64,000 nucleotides of DNA from Halomonas zincidurans B6 (lineage in GTDB: Bacteria > Pseudomonadota > Gammaproteobacteria > Pseudomonadales > Halomonadaceae): positions 2,108,001 through 2,172,000 of the forward strand of contig NZ_JNCK01000001.1 in assembly GCF_000731955.1 (NCBI RefSeq). The letters run 5' to 3'. Position numbers and translations under genes: made by a program. Shown piece after piece: positions 54,493 through 63,810 of this stretch. Numbering within the stretch: position 1 is the stretch's first letter; every line of letters starts with the position of its first letter. The notes under the pieces are model-generated. The model ran no database searches. It saw nothing but the letters and a program-made list of their open reading frames with translations, and had not been told where the DNA came from.

Positions 54493-55212
54493 ATGACTGA
54501 GCTCCACGATCGGCCGCCGCTGGCGGTCGTCACCGGCGCCAACACCGGGCTGGGTCTTGAAACCGCCAAGGGCCTGCTGAGCGAGGGCTACCGCGTCATC
54601 GTGGCGGCGCGCAACCCGGACAAGGGCCACGCGGCGGTCGGTGCGCTTCGCGGTGAAAGCCCGGGAGTCGACGTTCGCTTCGAGCCGCTCGACCTGGACA
54701 GTCTGGCCTCGGTGCGTGACTTCGCGGCCACGTTGCGCGCCAGCGAAACCTCGCTGGCGCTGCTGATCAACAATGCGGGCATCATGGCGTTGCCGCTGCG
54801 AAAGCTGACCCAGGATGGCTTCGAGCGCCAGCTCGGCGTCAACTATCTGGGCCATTTCCTGCTGACCAGCCTGCTGTTGCCCCTGCTGGTGTCGGCCCCG
54901 GCACCCCGCGTCGTGCAACTCTCGAGCCTGGCGCACCGCGGCGGACAGATCGATTTCGACGATCTCCAGGGCGAGCGCCGCTACGACCCCTGGCGTGCCT
55001 ATCGCCAGTCCAAGCTCGCCATGCTGCTGTTCAGCCAGGCTTTGCAACGCCACAGCGACGATGAAGGCTGGGGGCTGACCAGCCTGGCGGCTCACCCCGG
55101 TCTCGCGCGTACGGCGCTGTTCGATCATGGCGTCAAAAGCCGCGCGGTGGTGGGTAGTCTCTTCAAGGTGTTGATGCCGTGGATCAGCCAGACCGCCGCC
55201 GCGGGTGAGTAA
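54493..55212 (+). CDS. SDR oxidoreductase, C-terminally truncated
   Basis: 239 residues; members of this retinol-dehydrogenase-like group are usually about 300. TGANTGLGLETAKGL is the cofactor loop, NNAGIMALP follows, and YRQSKLAMLLF holds the YxxxK pair. The protein stops right after PWISQTAAAGE where IS3 debris begins, so about 60 residues of the substrate-side C-terminus are missing. The catalytic core is complete; whether it folds and works is uncertain. Confidence 0.8.
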   Translation: MTELHDRPPLAVVTGANTGLGLETAKGLLSEGYRVIVAARNPDKGHAAVGALRGESPGVDVRFEPLDLDSLASVRDFAATLRASETSLALLINNAGIMALPLRKLTQDGFERQLGVNYLGHFLLTSLLLPLLVSAPAPRVVQLSSLAHRGGQIDFDDLQGERRYDPWRAYRQSKLAMLLFSQALQRHSDDEGWGLTSLAAHPGLARTALFDHGVKSRAVVGSLFKVLMPWISQTAAAGE

Positions 55213-55622
55213 TGACAACCCGTTCAGCGAAAGCCAGTTCAAGACCAGCAAGTACCAGCCCGACTATCCCGGGCGCTTCGAAAGCATTGTCCATGCCCGG
55301 CAGTGGTACCGCGCCTATGTCGACTGGTACAACCTGCAGCACCCTCACAGCGGGCTGGCTTCACCCCGGAGCAGGTCTTCACCGGCCGATATCGCGAGAT
55401 TGCGGAGGTCCGTCGACAGCTTCGAGGCGCACCCCGAGCGGTTCCTACGCGGACGCCCCAAGGTGGCGATGCCACCGGCCAGTGTCTCGATCAATCCGGT
55501 ACAGCCCGATGACGACGACCCGGCCCCTACAGCGCGGTGAACTTCCCGACACTGGCGGCGGCAAGCGGCACCGCGACGAAATCGACACTAATTTTTAACG
55601 ATCTGTCCGAATCAGGTTGACA
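55205..55622 (+). mobile_element. IS3-family right-end fragment (orfB tail plus terminal repeat)
   Basis: The plus strand reads NPFSESQFKTSKYQPDYPGR and RQWYRAYVDWYNLQHPHSGL, the end of an IS3 integrase core, then frame-shifts through GFTPEQVFTGRYREIAEVRR and returns to RFLRGRPKVAMPPASVSIN. The element end CTGTCCGAATCAGGTTGACA is at 55603-55622. The rest of orfB and all of orfA are absent. Confidence 0.82.
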
Positions 55623-55796
55623 GGTTCCGACTCGGTCGAGAACTGACGACGGGTGCGCTTCTCCAGCTTGGGGTTCGGCGTGACCTGATGGTCGGGCAGC
55701 TCGGTTGGCGGTTTAGGCATGATACGGGCTCCTGAACCTCGGGCTCTGATATTGAGCTTAACTCACTGAGCCGGTGTATGGATTCAGGTTGACACA
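55595..55796 (-). mobile_element. IS3-family left-end fragment (orfA start) in opposite orientation
   Basis: The minus strand starts from the terminal repeat TGTGTCAACCTGAATCCATA (55796-55777), then has an orfA start at 55720 reading MPKPPTELPDHQVTPNPKLE and KRTRRQFSTE, before running into the right end of the neighbouring fragment. The ATG has GAGCCCG upstream. A chimeric 41-residue frame results. Not functional. Confidence 0.75.
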
Positions 55797-55917
55797 CAGG
55801 GTCATCAGATGTTGGGTTATAGGCTTAACTGACTGGCATTAGCCAGTAAAGGCAGGCTTTCGTATGAGACGGGCGATGCAGCGGGGCTAGGCGGCTCTCG
55901 TCTGCCCTACTCGGCCA

Positions 55918-57492
55918 TTACTCCCACTCGATCGTCGCTGGCGGCTTGCTGCTCACGTCGTACGTCACCCGCGATACACCGCTGATTTCGTTGATGATCC
56001 TATTGGAGACTTTCTCCAGCAGCTCGTACGGCAGGTGCGCCCAGCGGGCAGTCATAAAGTCGATGGTTTCCACGGCGCGCAGGGCGATGACCCATTCGTA
56101 GCGGCGGCCGTCGCCGACCACGCCGACGGATCTCACCGGCAGGAACACGGCGAAGGCCTGGCTGGTCTTGTGGTACCAGTCGGCGTTGTGCAGTTCCTCG
56201 ATGAAGATGGCGTCGGCTTCGCGCAGGATGTCGGCGTATTCCTTCTTCACTTCGCCGAGAATGCGCACGCCCAGGCCCGGCCCCGGGAAGGGGTGGCGGT
56301 AGACCATGTCGTAGGGCAGGCCGAGTTCCAGGCCGAGCTTGCGCACCTCGTCCTTGAACAGCTCGCGCAGCGGTTCGACCAGCTTGAGCTTCATGGTCTC
56401 GGGCAGGCCGCCGACGTTGTGATGCGACTTGATCACATGCGCCTTGCCAGTCTTGCTGGCGGCGGATTCGATCACGTCCGGGTAGATGGTGCCCTGGGCG
56501 AGGAAGTCCACACCCTCGATTTTGGCGGCCTCGCGGTCGAACACGTCGATGAAGGTGTTGCCGATCGCCTTGCGCTTGGCCTCGGGGTCGTCCACGCCCT
56601 TGAGCTTGTTGAGAAACTCGTCCTCGGCGTCGACGCGGATCACCCGCACGCCCATGTGCCGGGCGAAGGTTTCCATCACCTGTTCGCCCTCGTCCTTGCG
56701 CAGCAGGCCGTTGTCGACGAACACGCAGGTCAGCTGGTCGCCGATCGCCTTGTGCAGCAGCGCGGCGACCACCGAGGAGTCCACTCCGCCGGAGAGGCCG
56801 AGCAGCACGTGGCGGTCGCCGACCTGGTCGCGCACGCGGGCGGAAAGGTCCTCGATGATCTTGGCCGGGGTCCACAGCTGTTCGGCGCCACAGATGCCCA
56901 GCACGAAGCGCTCGAGCAGGCGCTGGCCCTGCAGGGTGTGGGTTACTTCGGGGTGGAACTGTACGCCGTAGAAGCGCTTTTCCGGCCAGGTCATGGCGGC
57001 GATCGGGCAGCTCGGGGTACTGGCGGTAATGTTGAACGCCTCGGGCGCCTGGGCGACCTTGTCGCCGTGGCTCATCCACACGTCGAGCAGTGCGCTGCCG
57101 TCGTGGTCGACGTGGTCCTTGATGCCGCCGAGCAGGTCGTCGTCGCCGTCGACCTTGACCTGGGCGTAACCGAATTCATGCTTGTTGGAGCCCTCGACCC
57201 GGCCGCCCAGCTGCATGGCCATGGTCTGCATGCCGTAGCAGATGCCCAGCACCGGCAGGCCGAGTTCGAACACGCACTCGGGGGCGCGCGGCGAGCCATT
57301 GGCGACGGTGGATTCCGGCCCGCCGGAGAGGATGATGCCGTTGGGCGCGTACGCGCGGATCTCTTCCTCGGTGATGTCGAAGGCGCGCACTTCGGAATAC
57401 ACGCCGATCTCGCGCACGCGCCGCGCGATCAGTTGAGTGTACTGGGAGCCGAAGTCGAGGATCAGGATCTTGTGGGCATGAATGTCGGTCAT
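55918..57492 (-). CDS. guaA: GMP synthase (glutamine-hydrolysing)
   Basis: A 524-residue enzyme starting [20 protein letters not shown]. The amidotransferase Cys is C85 in [15 protein letters not shown] with His/Glu in FHPEVTHT; the ATP pyrophosphatase P-loop is [20 protein letters not shown]; the C-terminal dimer domain contains [16 protein letters not shown] and ends [13 protein letters not shown]. It makes GMP from XMP. It follows guaB with a 121-bp gap and shares its direction. Confidence 0.98.
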   Translation of the reverse strand: MTDIHAHKILILDFGSQYTQLIARRVREIGVYSEVRAFDITEEEIRAYAPNGIILSGGPESTVANGSPRAPECVFELGLPVLGICYGMQTMAMQLGGRVEGSNKHEFGYAQVKVDGDDDLLGGIKDHVDHDGSALLDVWMSHGDKVAQAPEAFNITASTPSCPIAAMTWPEKRFYGVQFHPEVTHTLQGQRLLERFVLGICGAEQLWTPAKIIEDLSARVRDQVGDRHVLLGLSGGVDSSVVAALLHKAIGDQLTCVFVDNGLLRKDEGEQVMETFARHMGVRVIRVDAEDEFLNKLKGVDDPEAKRKAIGNTFIDVFDREAAKIEGVDFLAQGTIYPDVIESAASKTGKAHVIKSHHNVGGLPETMKLKLVEPLRELFKDEVRKLGLELGLPYDMVYRHPFPGPGLGVRILGEVKKEYADILREADAIFIEELHNADWYHKTSQAFAVFLPVRSVGVVGDGRRYEWVIALRAVETIDFMTARWAHLPYELLEKVSNRIINEISGVSRVTYDVSSKPPATIEWE

Positions 57493-57533
57493 GGAGGGGG
57501 CCACCGCCAGAGAAACGAGAAGGGACAAAAGGT

Positions 57534-57593
57534 AGAAGAAGGAAGGATGAAGGGGGAGAAGCCGTTTCTTCCCTCTTACCTCTTCCTTCTTCT
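57534..57593 (-). other. Long purine/pyrimidine hairpin between guaB and guaA
   Basis: AGAAGAAGGAA (57534-57544) pairs with TTCCTTCTTCT (57583-57593); inside, AGGGGGAGAA pairs imperfectly with TTCTTCCCTCT. The predicted RNA stem is over 20 bp. It could modulate guaA expression relative to guaB. No known guanine-riboswitch motif was seen. Confidence 0.6.
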
Positions 57594-57613
57594 TTATCTA
57601 TTTTCGGGGCTGG

Positions 57614-59083
57614 TCAGCCAGCTCTGTAATTAGGAGCCTCTTTGGTGATCTGCACGTCGTGCACGTGGGACTCGGCGAAGCCGGCACCGGTGATCTGCAC
57701 GAACTCGGGCTTGGTGCGCATCTCGTCGACGGTGCGGCAGCCGGTGTAGCCCATCGAGGCGCGCAGCCCGCCCATCAGCTGGTGGACGATGGCGCTCATC
57801 ATGCCCTTGTAGGGCACGCGGCCTTCGATGCCTTCCGGCACCAGCTTCTCGGCGCCTTCGGACTTGTCCTGGAAGTAGCGGTCGGCGCTGCCCTGGCTCT
57901 GCGACATCGCGCCCATCGAGCCCATGCCGCGGTAGGCCTTGTAGGTACGCCCCTGGTAGAGCTCGACCTCGCCCGGGGCTTCCTCGGTGCCGGCCAGCAG
58001 GCCGCCGATCATCACTGTGCTGGCGCCGGCGGCGACGGCCTTGGCCAGATCGCCGGAGAAACGCACGCCGCCATCGGCGATCAGCGGGATATCGTAGGGC
58101 TTGAGCGCCTCGGCGACGTTGGAGACGGCGGTGATCTGCGGCACGCCGACGCCGGCGACGATGCGCGTGGTGCAGATCGAGCCGGGGCCGATGCCCACCT
58201 TGACGGCGTCCACGCCGGCTTCGGCCAGCGCTTTCGCCGCGTCCGCGGTGGCGATGTTGCCGCCGATCACCTGGATGTCGGGGAAGTGCTCCTTGACCCA
58301 GCGCACCCGCTCGATGACCCCGCGCGAGTGGCCGTGGGCGGTATCGACCACCACCGCATCGACGCCGGCCTCGGCCAGCGCGGCGATGCGCTCGGCGGTC
58401 TCCGCGCCGGTGCCCACCGCGGCGCCGACCAGCAAGCGGCCGTCGGCATCCTTGGCGGCGTTGGGGTAGGTGCGCGCCTTCTCGATGTCGCGCACCGTGA
58501 CCAGCCCGCGCAGGCGGAAGGCGTCATCGACGATCAGGATCTTCTCGATGCGGTTTTCCTGCAGCTTGGCCTTGATGGCGTCCAGCGGCGTGCCCTCGGG
58601 CACCGTGACCAGCTTGTCGCGAGGCGTCATGATCGCCTCGACGTGATCGCTGTGGTCGGGCTGGAAGCGCATGTCGCGGCCGGTGACGATGCCCACCAGC
58701 GTCTCGCCCTCGACCACCGGGAAGCCGGAGTAGCCGTACTCGTCGGCCATCGCCAGCAGGTCGGTGAGCTTGGCCTGCGGGGCGACGGTCACCGGGTCCT
58801 TGACGATCACGCTCTCGTGCTTCTTGACCTTGCGCACTTCGGCGGCCTGGGCGGTGATCGACATGTTCTTGTGGATGATGCCGATGCCGCCTTCCTGGGC
58901 CATGGCGATCGCCAGCCGGGCTTCGGTCACGGTATCCATGGCGGAGGAGACGAGCGGGATGTTGAGCGTGAGGTTGCGGGTCAGGCGGGACTTGAGGCTG
59001 ACGTCCTTGGGCAGGACATCCGAGTAGCCGGGAACGAGTAATACGTCGTCGAACGTAAGAGCTTCTTGCGCCATACGTAGCAT
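57614..59083 (-). CDS. guaB: IMP dehydrogenase
   Basis: A 489-residue enzyme starting [20 protein letters not shown]. Two CBS domains lie in residues 95-205 ([40 protein letters not shown]). The catalytic loop is [18 protein letters not shown] and the active flap holds [10 protein letters not shown]. It oxidises IMP to XMP, the first step to GMP. A frame extension of five codons upstream is not needed. First gene of guaBA. Confidence 0.98.
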   Translation of the reverse strand: MLRMAQEALTFDDVLLVPGYSDVLPKDVSLKSRLTRNLTLNIPLVSSAMDTVTEARLAIAMAQEGGIGIIHKNMSITAQAAEVRKVKKHESVIVKDPVTVAPQAKLTDLLAMADEYGYSGFPVVEGETLVGIVTGRDMRFQPDHSDHVEAIMTPRDKLVTVPEGTPLDAIKAKLQENRIEKILIVDDAFRLRGLVTVRDIEKARTYPNAAKDADGRLLVGAAVGTGAETAERIAALAEAGVDAVVVDTAHGHSRGVIERVRWVKEHFPDIQVIGGNIATADAAKALAEAGVDAVKVGIGPGSICTTRIVAGVGVPQITAVSNVAEALKPYDIPLIADGGVRFSGDLAKAVAAGASTVMIGGLLAGTEEAPGEVELYQGRTYKAYRGMGSMGAMSQSQGSADRYFQDKSEGAEKLVPEGIEGRVPYKGMMSAIVHQLMGGLRASMGYTGCRTVDEMRTKPEFVQITGAGFAESHVHDVQITKEAPNYRAG

Positions 59084-59241
59084 ATCGGAAACACCCAATG
59101 AGCAGATGGTGGGAGACGGGGCGTTGGAGAGTTAATCAACCATTATAAACCTCGGCCGTTTTTCACTCAATGCAACCGTCGATCGGCTACGGGCGGGCAT
59201 CAGCTCAGTCAGCTACACAGATTCCTTCCGAGCCGCGTACA
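59084..59241 (-). promoter_or_regulatory. guaB upstream region
   Basis: 158 bp between guaB and the RidA stop, with an AT-rich patch TTAATCAACCATTATAAACC (59132-59151). On the minus strand TTATAATGG there gives a TATAAT -10 (complement of ATTATA at 59142-59147). It probably holds the guaBA promoter. Confidence 0.55.
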
Positions 59242-59661
59242 TTACTCTGCTGCTATTGCTGCATAGGCGACCATCTCCACCCGCATCTCCTCGCGGGCGA
59301 AACCGGAAACGATGATCGCCGCACGGTTGGGATACGGTTCCTGCACATACTCGGCATAGACCCGGTTGACCGTAGCCAGATCGTCGCGGCGGGTCACGTA
59401 GATCAGCACCTGGGTCAGGGCGTGCATGCCGGCGCCAGCCTTCCTCAACGTGTGCTCAAGGTTGTCGAGGGTCTGGCGCACCTGGGCCTCGATACCGCCT
59501 TCGACCACCTGGCCATCGGCGTCGATCGGAATCTGGGCGGTGAACAGGAGACCGTTGCCGATCACGGCCCACTCTAAAGGGGCCTGGGAGGCAAAAAGAT
59601 TGGTCTTGACTGGGGTAATCACGATAAGAGGTCTCGTTGGAATACTCGTAGGCTGTGACAT
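59242..59661 (-). CDS. RidA-family deaminase
   Basis: 139 residues starting MSQPTSIPTRPLIVITPVKT. It shows IGNGLLFTAQIPIDADGQVV, a QVRQTLDNLEHTLRKAGAGM helix and YVQEPYPNRAAIIVSGFAR. The Arg in PNRAAI sits where the substrate-carboxylate Arg of active RidA proteins lies, so imine/enamine deamination is plausible. It is last in the M19-BCCT operon, 20 bp behind the DUF3726 gene. Confidence 0.88.
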   Translation of the reverse strand: MSQPTSIPTRPLIVITPVKTNLFASQAPLEWAVIGNGLLFTAQIPIDADGQVVEGGIEAQVRQTLDNLEHTLRKAGAGMHALTQVLIYVTRRDDLATVNRVYAEYVQEPYPNRAAIIVSGFAREEMRVEMVAYAAIAAE

Positions 59662-59681
59662 GCGCGGGGATAGCCGCACCG

Positions 59682-60449
59682 CTAATCGTTATCGCTAGTG
59701 CCGGCTCCAGCGCCACTGCGAGAGGCATCGCTAGGTTCAACCAGGATCCGCGTGGCCAGCTGCTTCAGACGCGACCAGTGCGCCTCATCCACGGAGATGC
59801 CTTCGGCGAAGGCCTGGTCGCGGCAGGCGAGCAGGTCGGATTCCTCGTGTCGAGCCAGCAAGTCAAAGCGAAAGTCCGAGCGCATGGAGGGCAGGAGATC
59901 GACATGGTTGGCCATCACCAAGGTGACACCGTCGTTGGGTTCGTTCTCCTCGGGCACGTCGTGCACGGCGTAGACGCGGATTTCCGGCACCGGGCTACCG
60001 GCGCGAAAGCCGACAACCTGTTCGGTGAGCGGCATCTGCGCGTTGCGCCAGAATGCTGTGACGTTCATTCCACGGCCTGCCAGTCGCGCGAGATAGCCCA
60101 TGATCAGCTGGCGGTTGTGACAGTGGCAAATCTTGACCACGGCCAAGCCTCGTGCACGCGCCTTGGCGAATCCCAGTTCCATGGCCAGGCTCGAACTGCG
60201 CAAGACGCTGTGACCATGGCCGTCGAGCACCGCCAGGTCGCCGTCCTGATACAAAACGCTGGGTAACGTTTCGGGGTCCTCGCCGAGCAGAAAATCCAGC
60301 CCGCGGTTCAGCGCTTCGAGCCCACCCAGGCCATAGCACTGCATCCAGGCCACCATATCCGCGGCATCCGCGGCATCGCCCTCGTCGAAGCCCATCCCTG
60401 TGAACGCCTTGCGGCATAGTCCCTGTAGCTCATTGTAAGACACCTTCAT
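59682..60449 (-). CDS. DUF3726-type protein, distant relative of Ldh2 dehydrogenases
   Basis: A 255-residue protein starting MKVSYNELQGLCRKAFTGMG. The N-terminal helices (DAADAADMVAWMQCYGLGGL) and SLAMELGFAKARARGLAVVK, NVTAFWRNAQMPL follow the order of Ldh2/malate dehydrogenase-like oxidoreductases such as pyrroline- and piperideine-carboxylate reductase. The catalytic His of that family (usually RGHxSHG) is replaced by YGLGG, so it is not a standard member. I place it in DUF3726 with moderate confidence. It overlaps the preceding gene by 4 bp. Confidence 0.65.
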   Translation of the reverse strand: MKVSYNELQGLCRKAFTGMGFDEGDAADAADMVAWMQCYGLGGLEALNRGLDFLLGEDPETLPSVLYQDGDLAVLDGHGHSVLRSSSLAMELGFAKARARGLAVVKICHCHNRQLIMGYLARLAGRGMNVTAFWRNAQMPLTEQVVGFRAGSPVPEIRVYAVHDVPEENEPNDGVTLVMANHVDLLPSMRSDFRFDLLARHEESDLLACRDQAFAEGISVDEAHWSRLKQLATRILVEPSDASRSGAGAGTSDND

Positions 60450-62167
60450 CGTTCACCTCCCTGATCACTGGTCCGCTCGGGCTCAACACGGCTCGGTTCC
60501 AGCGGAAAACTCCAGTCATCGAAACCGGCTAGATCCGCCGGCTCGGCATTGAGTTCCTCAACCAGCGGCGCGCCCTGAAACAACGTGATGCGTACCCAGC
60601 GATCGGACTTGGGGTCGAAGCGACTGGCACCGAAAAACGCCAGCTTGGCGCGTAATAGATGCATGGGTTTCATGTCGTGGTGCCACAGATTGGCGCGAAT
60701 TTCCCCATAGGGCGTTTCCGCCATGCTCTGGATACGTCGCAGAATGTCCTTGTACCGCGGGCGGGCGATCAGGAACTCCACCACCAGCGCTCGGGGGTTG
60801 GCTTCCAGAAAAGCGCACACCGCGTCATACGCCTGGCGCACCCGAGGGGCGATCGCCAGCGGCATCTCTTTCTCGGCCCCGGGCTCGGCATGCCGTACGC
60901 CGAGACGCGGCTCCTCCTTCTCCGCCGAGCGATACCAGAACCAATAACAGGCGTCCGGGTCGTTGAAATCCTCGTCCAGCGCCCAGTCGTAATGGGTATC
61001 GATGAGCTGCTTCAAGCGTACCAGCGGCATGTCGGGGGTCAGTTCCAGCCCCTCATCGATGCCCATGCGCTCTTCAAGTGGATCCACCAGGCTCGGATAG
61101 AGCTCGATCAGCAGGGTATTGATCAACTCCTGGGCTTCCAGCGGCAAGGTACGTTCAGCCCAAGCCACCAGCTGTTGCCAAAGGTCCGGCTCCAGCGCCA
61201 CTTCCTGCAGCCAGACCAGCACCTCTGGCAAAGCGTTAACGGTCGCCGTGTTGCGCTCACTCTGCTCGGCATCGGCGCTGACGGTTTGTTGCATGTGTCG
61301 CATGGCACGCCGGGTCAACTCGATCAATCGCTCGCGCTGTGCTTCGTCGGGCACTTGCTCAAGAGCCAGGGCCAGCGCGGTCTCGCGGCATGTCACCCAC
61401 TGCTGGACCAGTTGGGGATGGTTGATCAAGAACGGCGCCATCCCCAAGCCGGTGGAATTACCGATGCCCAGATAGCGGCGCAGTTCGCGGCACAACGGCA
61501 CGGCGGTTAGCGGCGCGCGGGCGCTGGCGATATGCTCCACCTGCTCGATGGAAAAATGCCGCAATAGATACACCGCCAGCATCTGGGCCGAGAACGGGCG
61601 ACTGAAGTCGGGATTGCGCCGCAGGCGCACGAAATCGGCGATACCGAACTTGCCGTTGCCGTAGACGGCGGTGGTGCGATACAGATAGCCGACTCGGGTC
61701 AGCCAGTCCGGCTCCGGCTGTCGCCCCTCCCCCAGGGCTTCCACAAAATGGGCGAAGTTGCGCAGGCTCTTGTTAGCACGCGACAGCACCAGTAGGCGGG
61801 GATGCTGACGACCCGCCTCCTGCAACGGCACATTAGCCGCCATCTGCTCGAGCAATACCTCGTCGACATCCCCTTCGACCACGCCGAAGGTGGTGTCCCA
61901 GGCCTCGGCAATCACCCGGTCGGAACGGGCGCCCCCCCCCCGGCCCTGGGGCGTCTGCAATCGATAGATGGCGGTACCATAGCCCTCCTCGTCCAGCGCA
62001 AAGCGAACACGACTGATCTGCCAGCGCTCCCGCGCCATCTGGCGTACCAGACTACGCACGAAGCTCAGGCGGCTGGCGTGCAGACTCCCCAGACGTTCGA
62101 GGTCCATGACCCGCTCGGCGGGTCGATAGTGCAGTTGACGGTCAGTCTGGGGAACGCGTTCAGCCAT
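60446..62167 (-). CDS. Conserved-looking protein of unknown family (573 aa)
   Basis: I recognise no family. The protein is soluble, with no signal peptide or membrane helix. Notable stretches are RLSFVRSLVRQMARERWQIS, YGNGKFGIADFVRLRRNPDF, YLGIGNSTGLGMAPFLINHP and LWHHDMKPMHLLRAKLAFFG, the sort of invariant-looking Gly/Asn/His-rich motifs found in enzymes. Residues 70-85 are distorted by a C10 homopolymer (GRGGGARSDR). It overlaps BCCT by 8 bp and the DUF3726 gene by 4 bp, so it is firmly part of the operon. A catalytic role in the same pathway is inferred only from context. Confidence 0.8.
   Translation of the reverse strand: MAERVPQTDRQLHYRPAERVMDLERLGSLHASRLSFVRSLVRQMARERWQISRVRFALDEEGYGTAIYRLQTPQGRGGGARSDRVIAEAWDTTFGVVEGDVDEVLLEQMAANVPLQEAGRQHPRLLVLSRANKSLRNFAHFVEALGEGRQPEPDWLTRVGYLYRTTAVYGNGKFGIADFVRLRRNPDFSRPFSAQMLAVYLLRHFSIEQVEHIASARAPLTAVPLCRELRRYLGIGNSTGLGMAPFLINHPQLVQQWVTCRETALALALEQVPDEAQRERLIELTRRAMRHMQQTVSADAEQSERNTATVNALPEVLVWLQEVALEPDLWQQLVAWAERTLPLEAQELINTLLIELYPSLVDPLEERMGIDEGLELTPDMPLVRLKQLIDTHYDWALDEDFNDPDACYWFWYRSAEKEEPRLGVRHAEPGAEKEMPLAIAPRVRQAYDAVCAFLEANPRALVVEFLIARPRYKDILRRIQSMAETPYGEIRANLWHHDMKPMHLLRAKLAFFGASRFDPKSDRWVRITLFQGAPLVEELNAEPADLAGFDDWSFPLEPSRVEPERTSDQGGER
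61932..61941. repeat. C10 homopolymer inside the 573-residue gene
   Basis: Ten C in a row on the plus strand give GRGGGA in the protein. Upstream reads YRLQTPQGR and downstream SDRVIAEAWDTTF, both protein-like. A stretch of original sequence may be missing here. The tract can slip, giving phase variation, or may be an assembly artefact. Confidence 0.8.
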
Positions 62168-63746
62168 GTTTTCTCTCCTTGGGTCCGACTATCAGCCCTT
62201 GCTCGCGGGCCATGGCATAGGCCGCCTGAGGGCCAGTCCAAAGTGATGGCAGCAATACCAGGGATACCGGGATCGCCGTGATCACGATGAACTGCTGCAG
62301 GACACTGATCTGCCCTGACCCCATGTACAGAAGAATCGCCGCCATCAAGGCCATGACGATTCCCCAGAAGGCGCGGATCAGCGGACTGGGATCATCGTGA
62401 CCGGTGCCGACGACAGCGATGGCATAGCTCATCGAATCGCCGGTGGTGGCGACGAAGATGGTGGTCAACAGCAGAATCGCCAGCGCCATCAGCGTACCGC
62501 CCGGCAAGGCCTGAGCCACGGTCAACGTCGCCATGTCGAACTGGAAGTTGTTGAGCGCCTCGGTGAGGTCGATCGCCCCGGTCAACTGATAGTAGATGCC
62601 CGAGCCGCCCAGCAGGGTGAACCAGACCGTGGTAGCGAGGGGCGCCATCACCGCCACGCTCAGGATCGTCTGACGGATGGTGCGACCACGGGAAATGCGC
62701 GCCACGAAGATCGCCATCAACGGGCCATAGCCGATGAACCAGGCGAAGAAGAACACCGTCCACCACTGCATCCACCAGGCGGGGGCGGTCTCGGCGGTCA
62801 TGGTCGCCATGCGGAAAAACGACGACAGATATTCACCGAAGCCTTGTGTGTAGGAGTTGGTCAGGAACAGGGTTGGCCCGAAGACGAAGATCACCGCCGC
62901 GATCGCCAGCGCCAGAAACACATTGAAGCGGCTGAGCATCTGGATACCACGGTCGATACCAGTCACCGCCGAGGTCACATAGACGGCGCCCAGCACTACC
63001 AGGATAACGAGTTGCGTGCCGTAGCCTTGCGAGAAACCGAACAGCTCGTGCAGGCCGAAGCTGACCTGGGTGGCCAGGAAGCCGATCGGCCCGACGGTGC
63101 CTGCGACGACCGCGATCACGCACAACGCATCGACGACTCCGCCGAGCCAGCCTTGCATCAGACGCTCGCCAAGCACCGGGATCAGCAGCGTGCGCGGTTG
63201 CAGCGGCTGGCCTTTATCGTAGTGGGCGTGCGCCAGGACCACGGCGGTCAGCGAGCCGAGAATCGCCCAGGCGAGAAAGCCCCAATGCATGAACGACTGG
63301 GCCAGCGCTCCAGGCACGGCTTCGGCGGTGCCCGCCCCGGTGGAGAATGCCGGTGGCGTGACCACGAAGTGATACACCGGCTCGCCGGCGGCGAAGAACA
63401 CGCCCCCACCGGCGAGCAGGGTGCACATGATGATCGACAGCCACTTGAAGGTGCTCATTTCGGGCGTATCGCGGTTGCCGATCCGGGCGTTCGCCGCCGG
63501 GGTGACGGCCAGCCCCATGCCGATGAAAAACGTCAGCAACAGTAACAGCTGAAAATAGGAACCCAGTGTTCGCGCGGTCCAGGCGAAACCGGCGCCGATG
63601 CCGTCCGCCACCATGTCGATATTGTAGAGCGACAGAATCACGAACAGCAGCACAAAGCCAATACTCAGGCCGAGTACCACAGGATCCCCCAAGCGCGAGG
63701 TCTTCGCCTGGGAGGACAAAGAAAGTGATGAGCTATCATCTTTCAT
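62160..63746 (-). CDS. BCCT-family transporter (betaine/carnitine/choline type)
   Basis: A 528-residue membrane protein with 12 hydrophobic segments, starting MKDDSSSLSLSSQAKTSRLG. The signature region is MQWWTVFFFAWFIGYGPLMA then IFVARISRGRTIRQ; HWGFLAWAILGSLTAVVLAH is an early conserved helix. BCCT proteins import trimethylammonium or related zwitterions with sodium or proton. Substrate unknown; its operon partners suggest a degradable betaine-like solute rather than pure osmoprotection. Confidence 0.92.
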   Translation of the reverse strand: MKDDSSSLSLSSQAKTSRLGDPVVLGLSIGFVLLFVILSLYNIDMVADGIGAGFAWTARTLGSYFQLLLLLTFFIGMGLAVTPAANARIGNRDTPEMSTFKWLSIIMCTLLAGGGVFFAAGEPVYHFVVTPPAFSTGAGTAEAVPGALAQSFMHWGFLAWAILGSLTAVVLAHAHYDKGQPLQPRTLLIPVLGERLMQGWLGGVVDALCVIAVVAGTVGPIGFLATQVSFGLHELFGFSQGYGTQLVILVVLGAVYVTSAVTGIDRGIQMLSRFNVFLALAIAAVIFVFGPTLFLTNSYTQGFGEYLSSFFRMATMTAETAPAWWMQWWTVFFFAWFIGYGPLMAIFVARISRGRTIRQTILSVAVMAPLATTVWFTLLGGSGIYYQLTGAIDLTEALNNFQFDMATLTVAQALPGGTLMALAILLLTTIFVATTGDSMSYAIAVVGTGHDDPSPLIRAFWGIVMALMAAILLYMGSGQISVLQQFIVITAIPVSLVLLPSLWTGPQAAYAMAREQGLIVGPKERKHG

Positions 63747-63810
63747 AAGTAAAAGCCTTTTTGTTGTTGGCGTTATGTCCTGCGCGAGTTCGCTACTGGG
63801 CCGGCGTTGC

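Noticed and set aside
55918..59083. Long open frames on the plus strand opposite guaA and guaB (over 450 codons)
   Set aside because: They are antisense shadows caused by high GC at third codon positions; the minus-strand proteins are unmistakable GuaA and GuaB.
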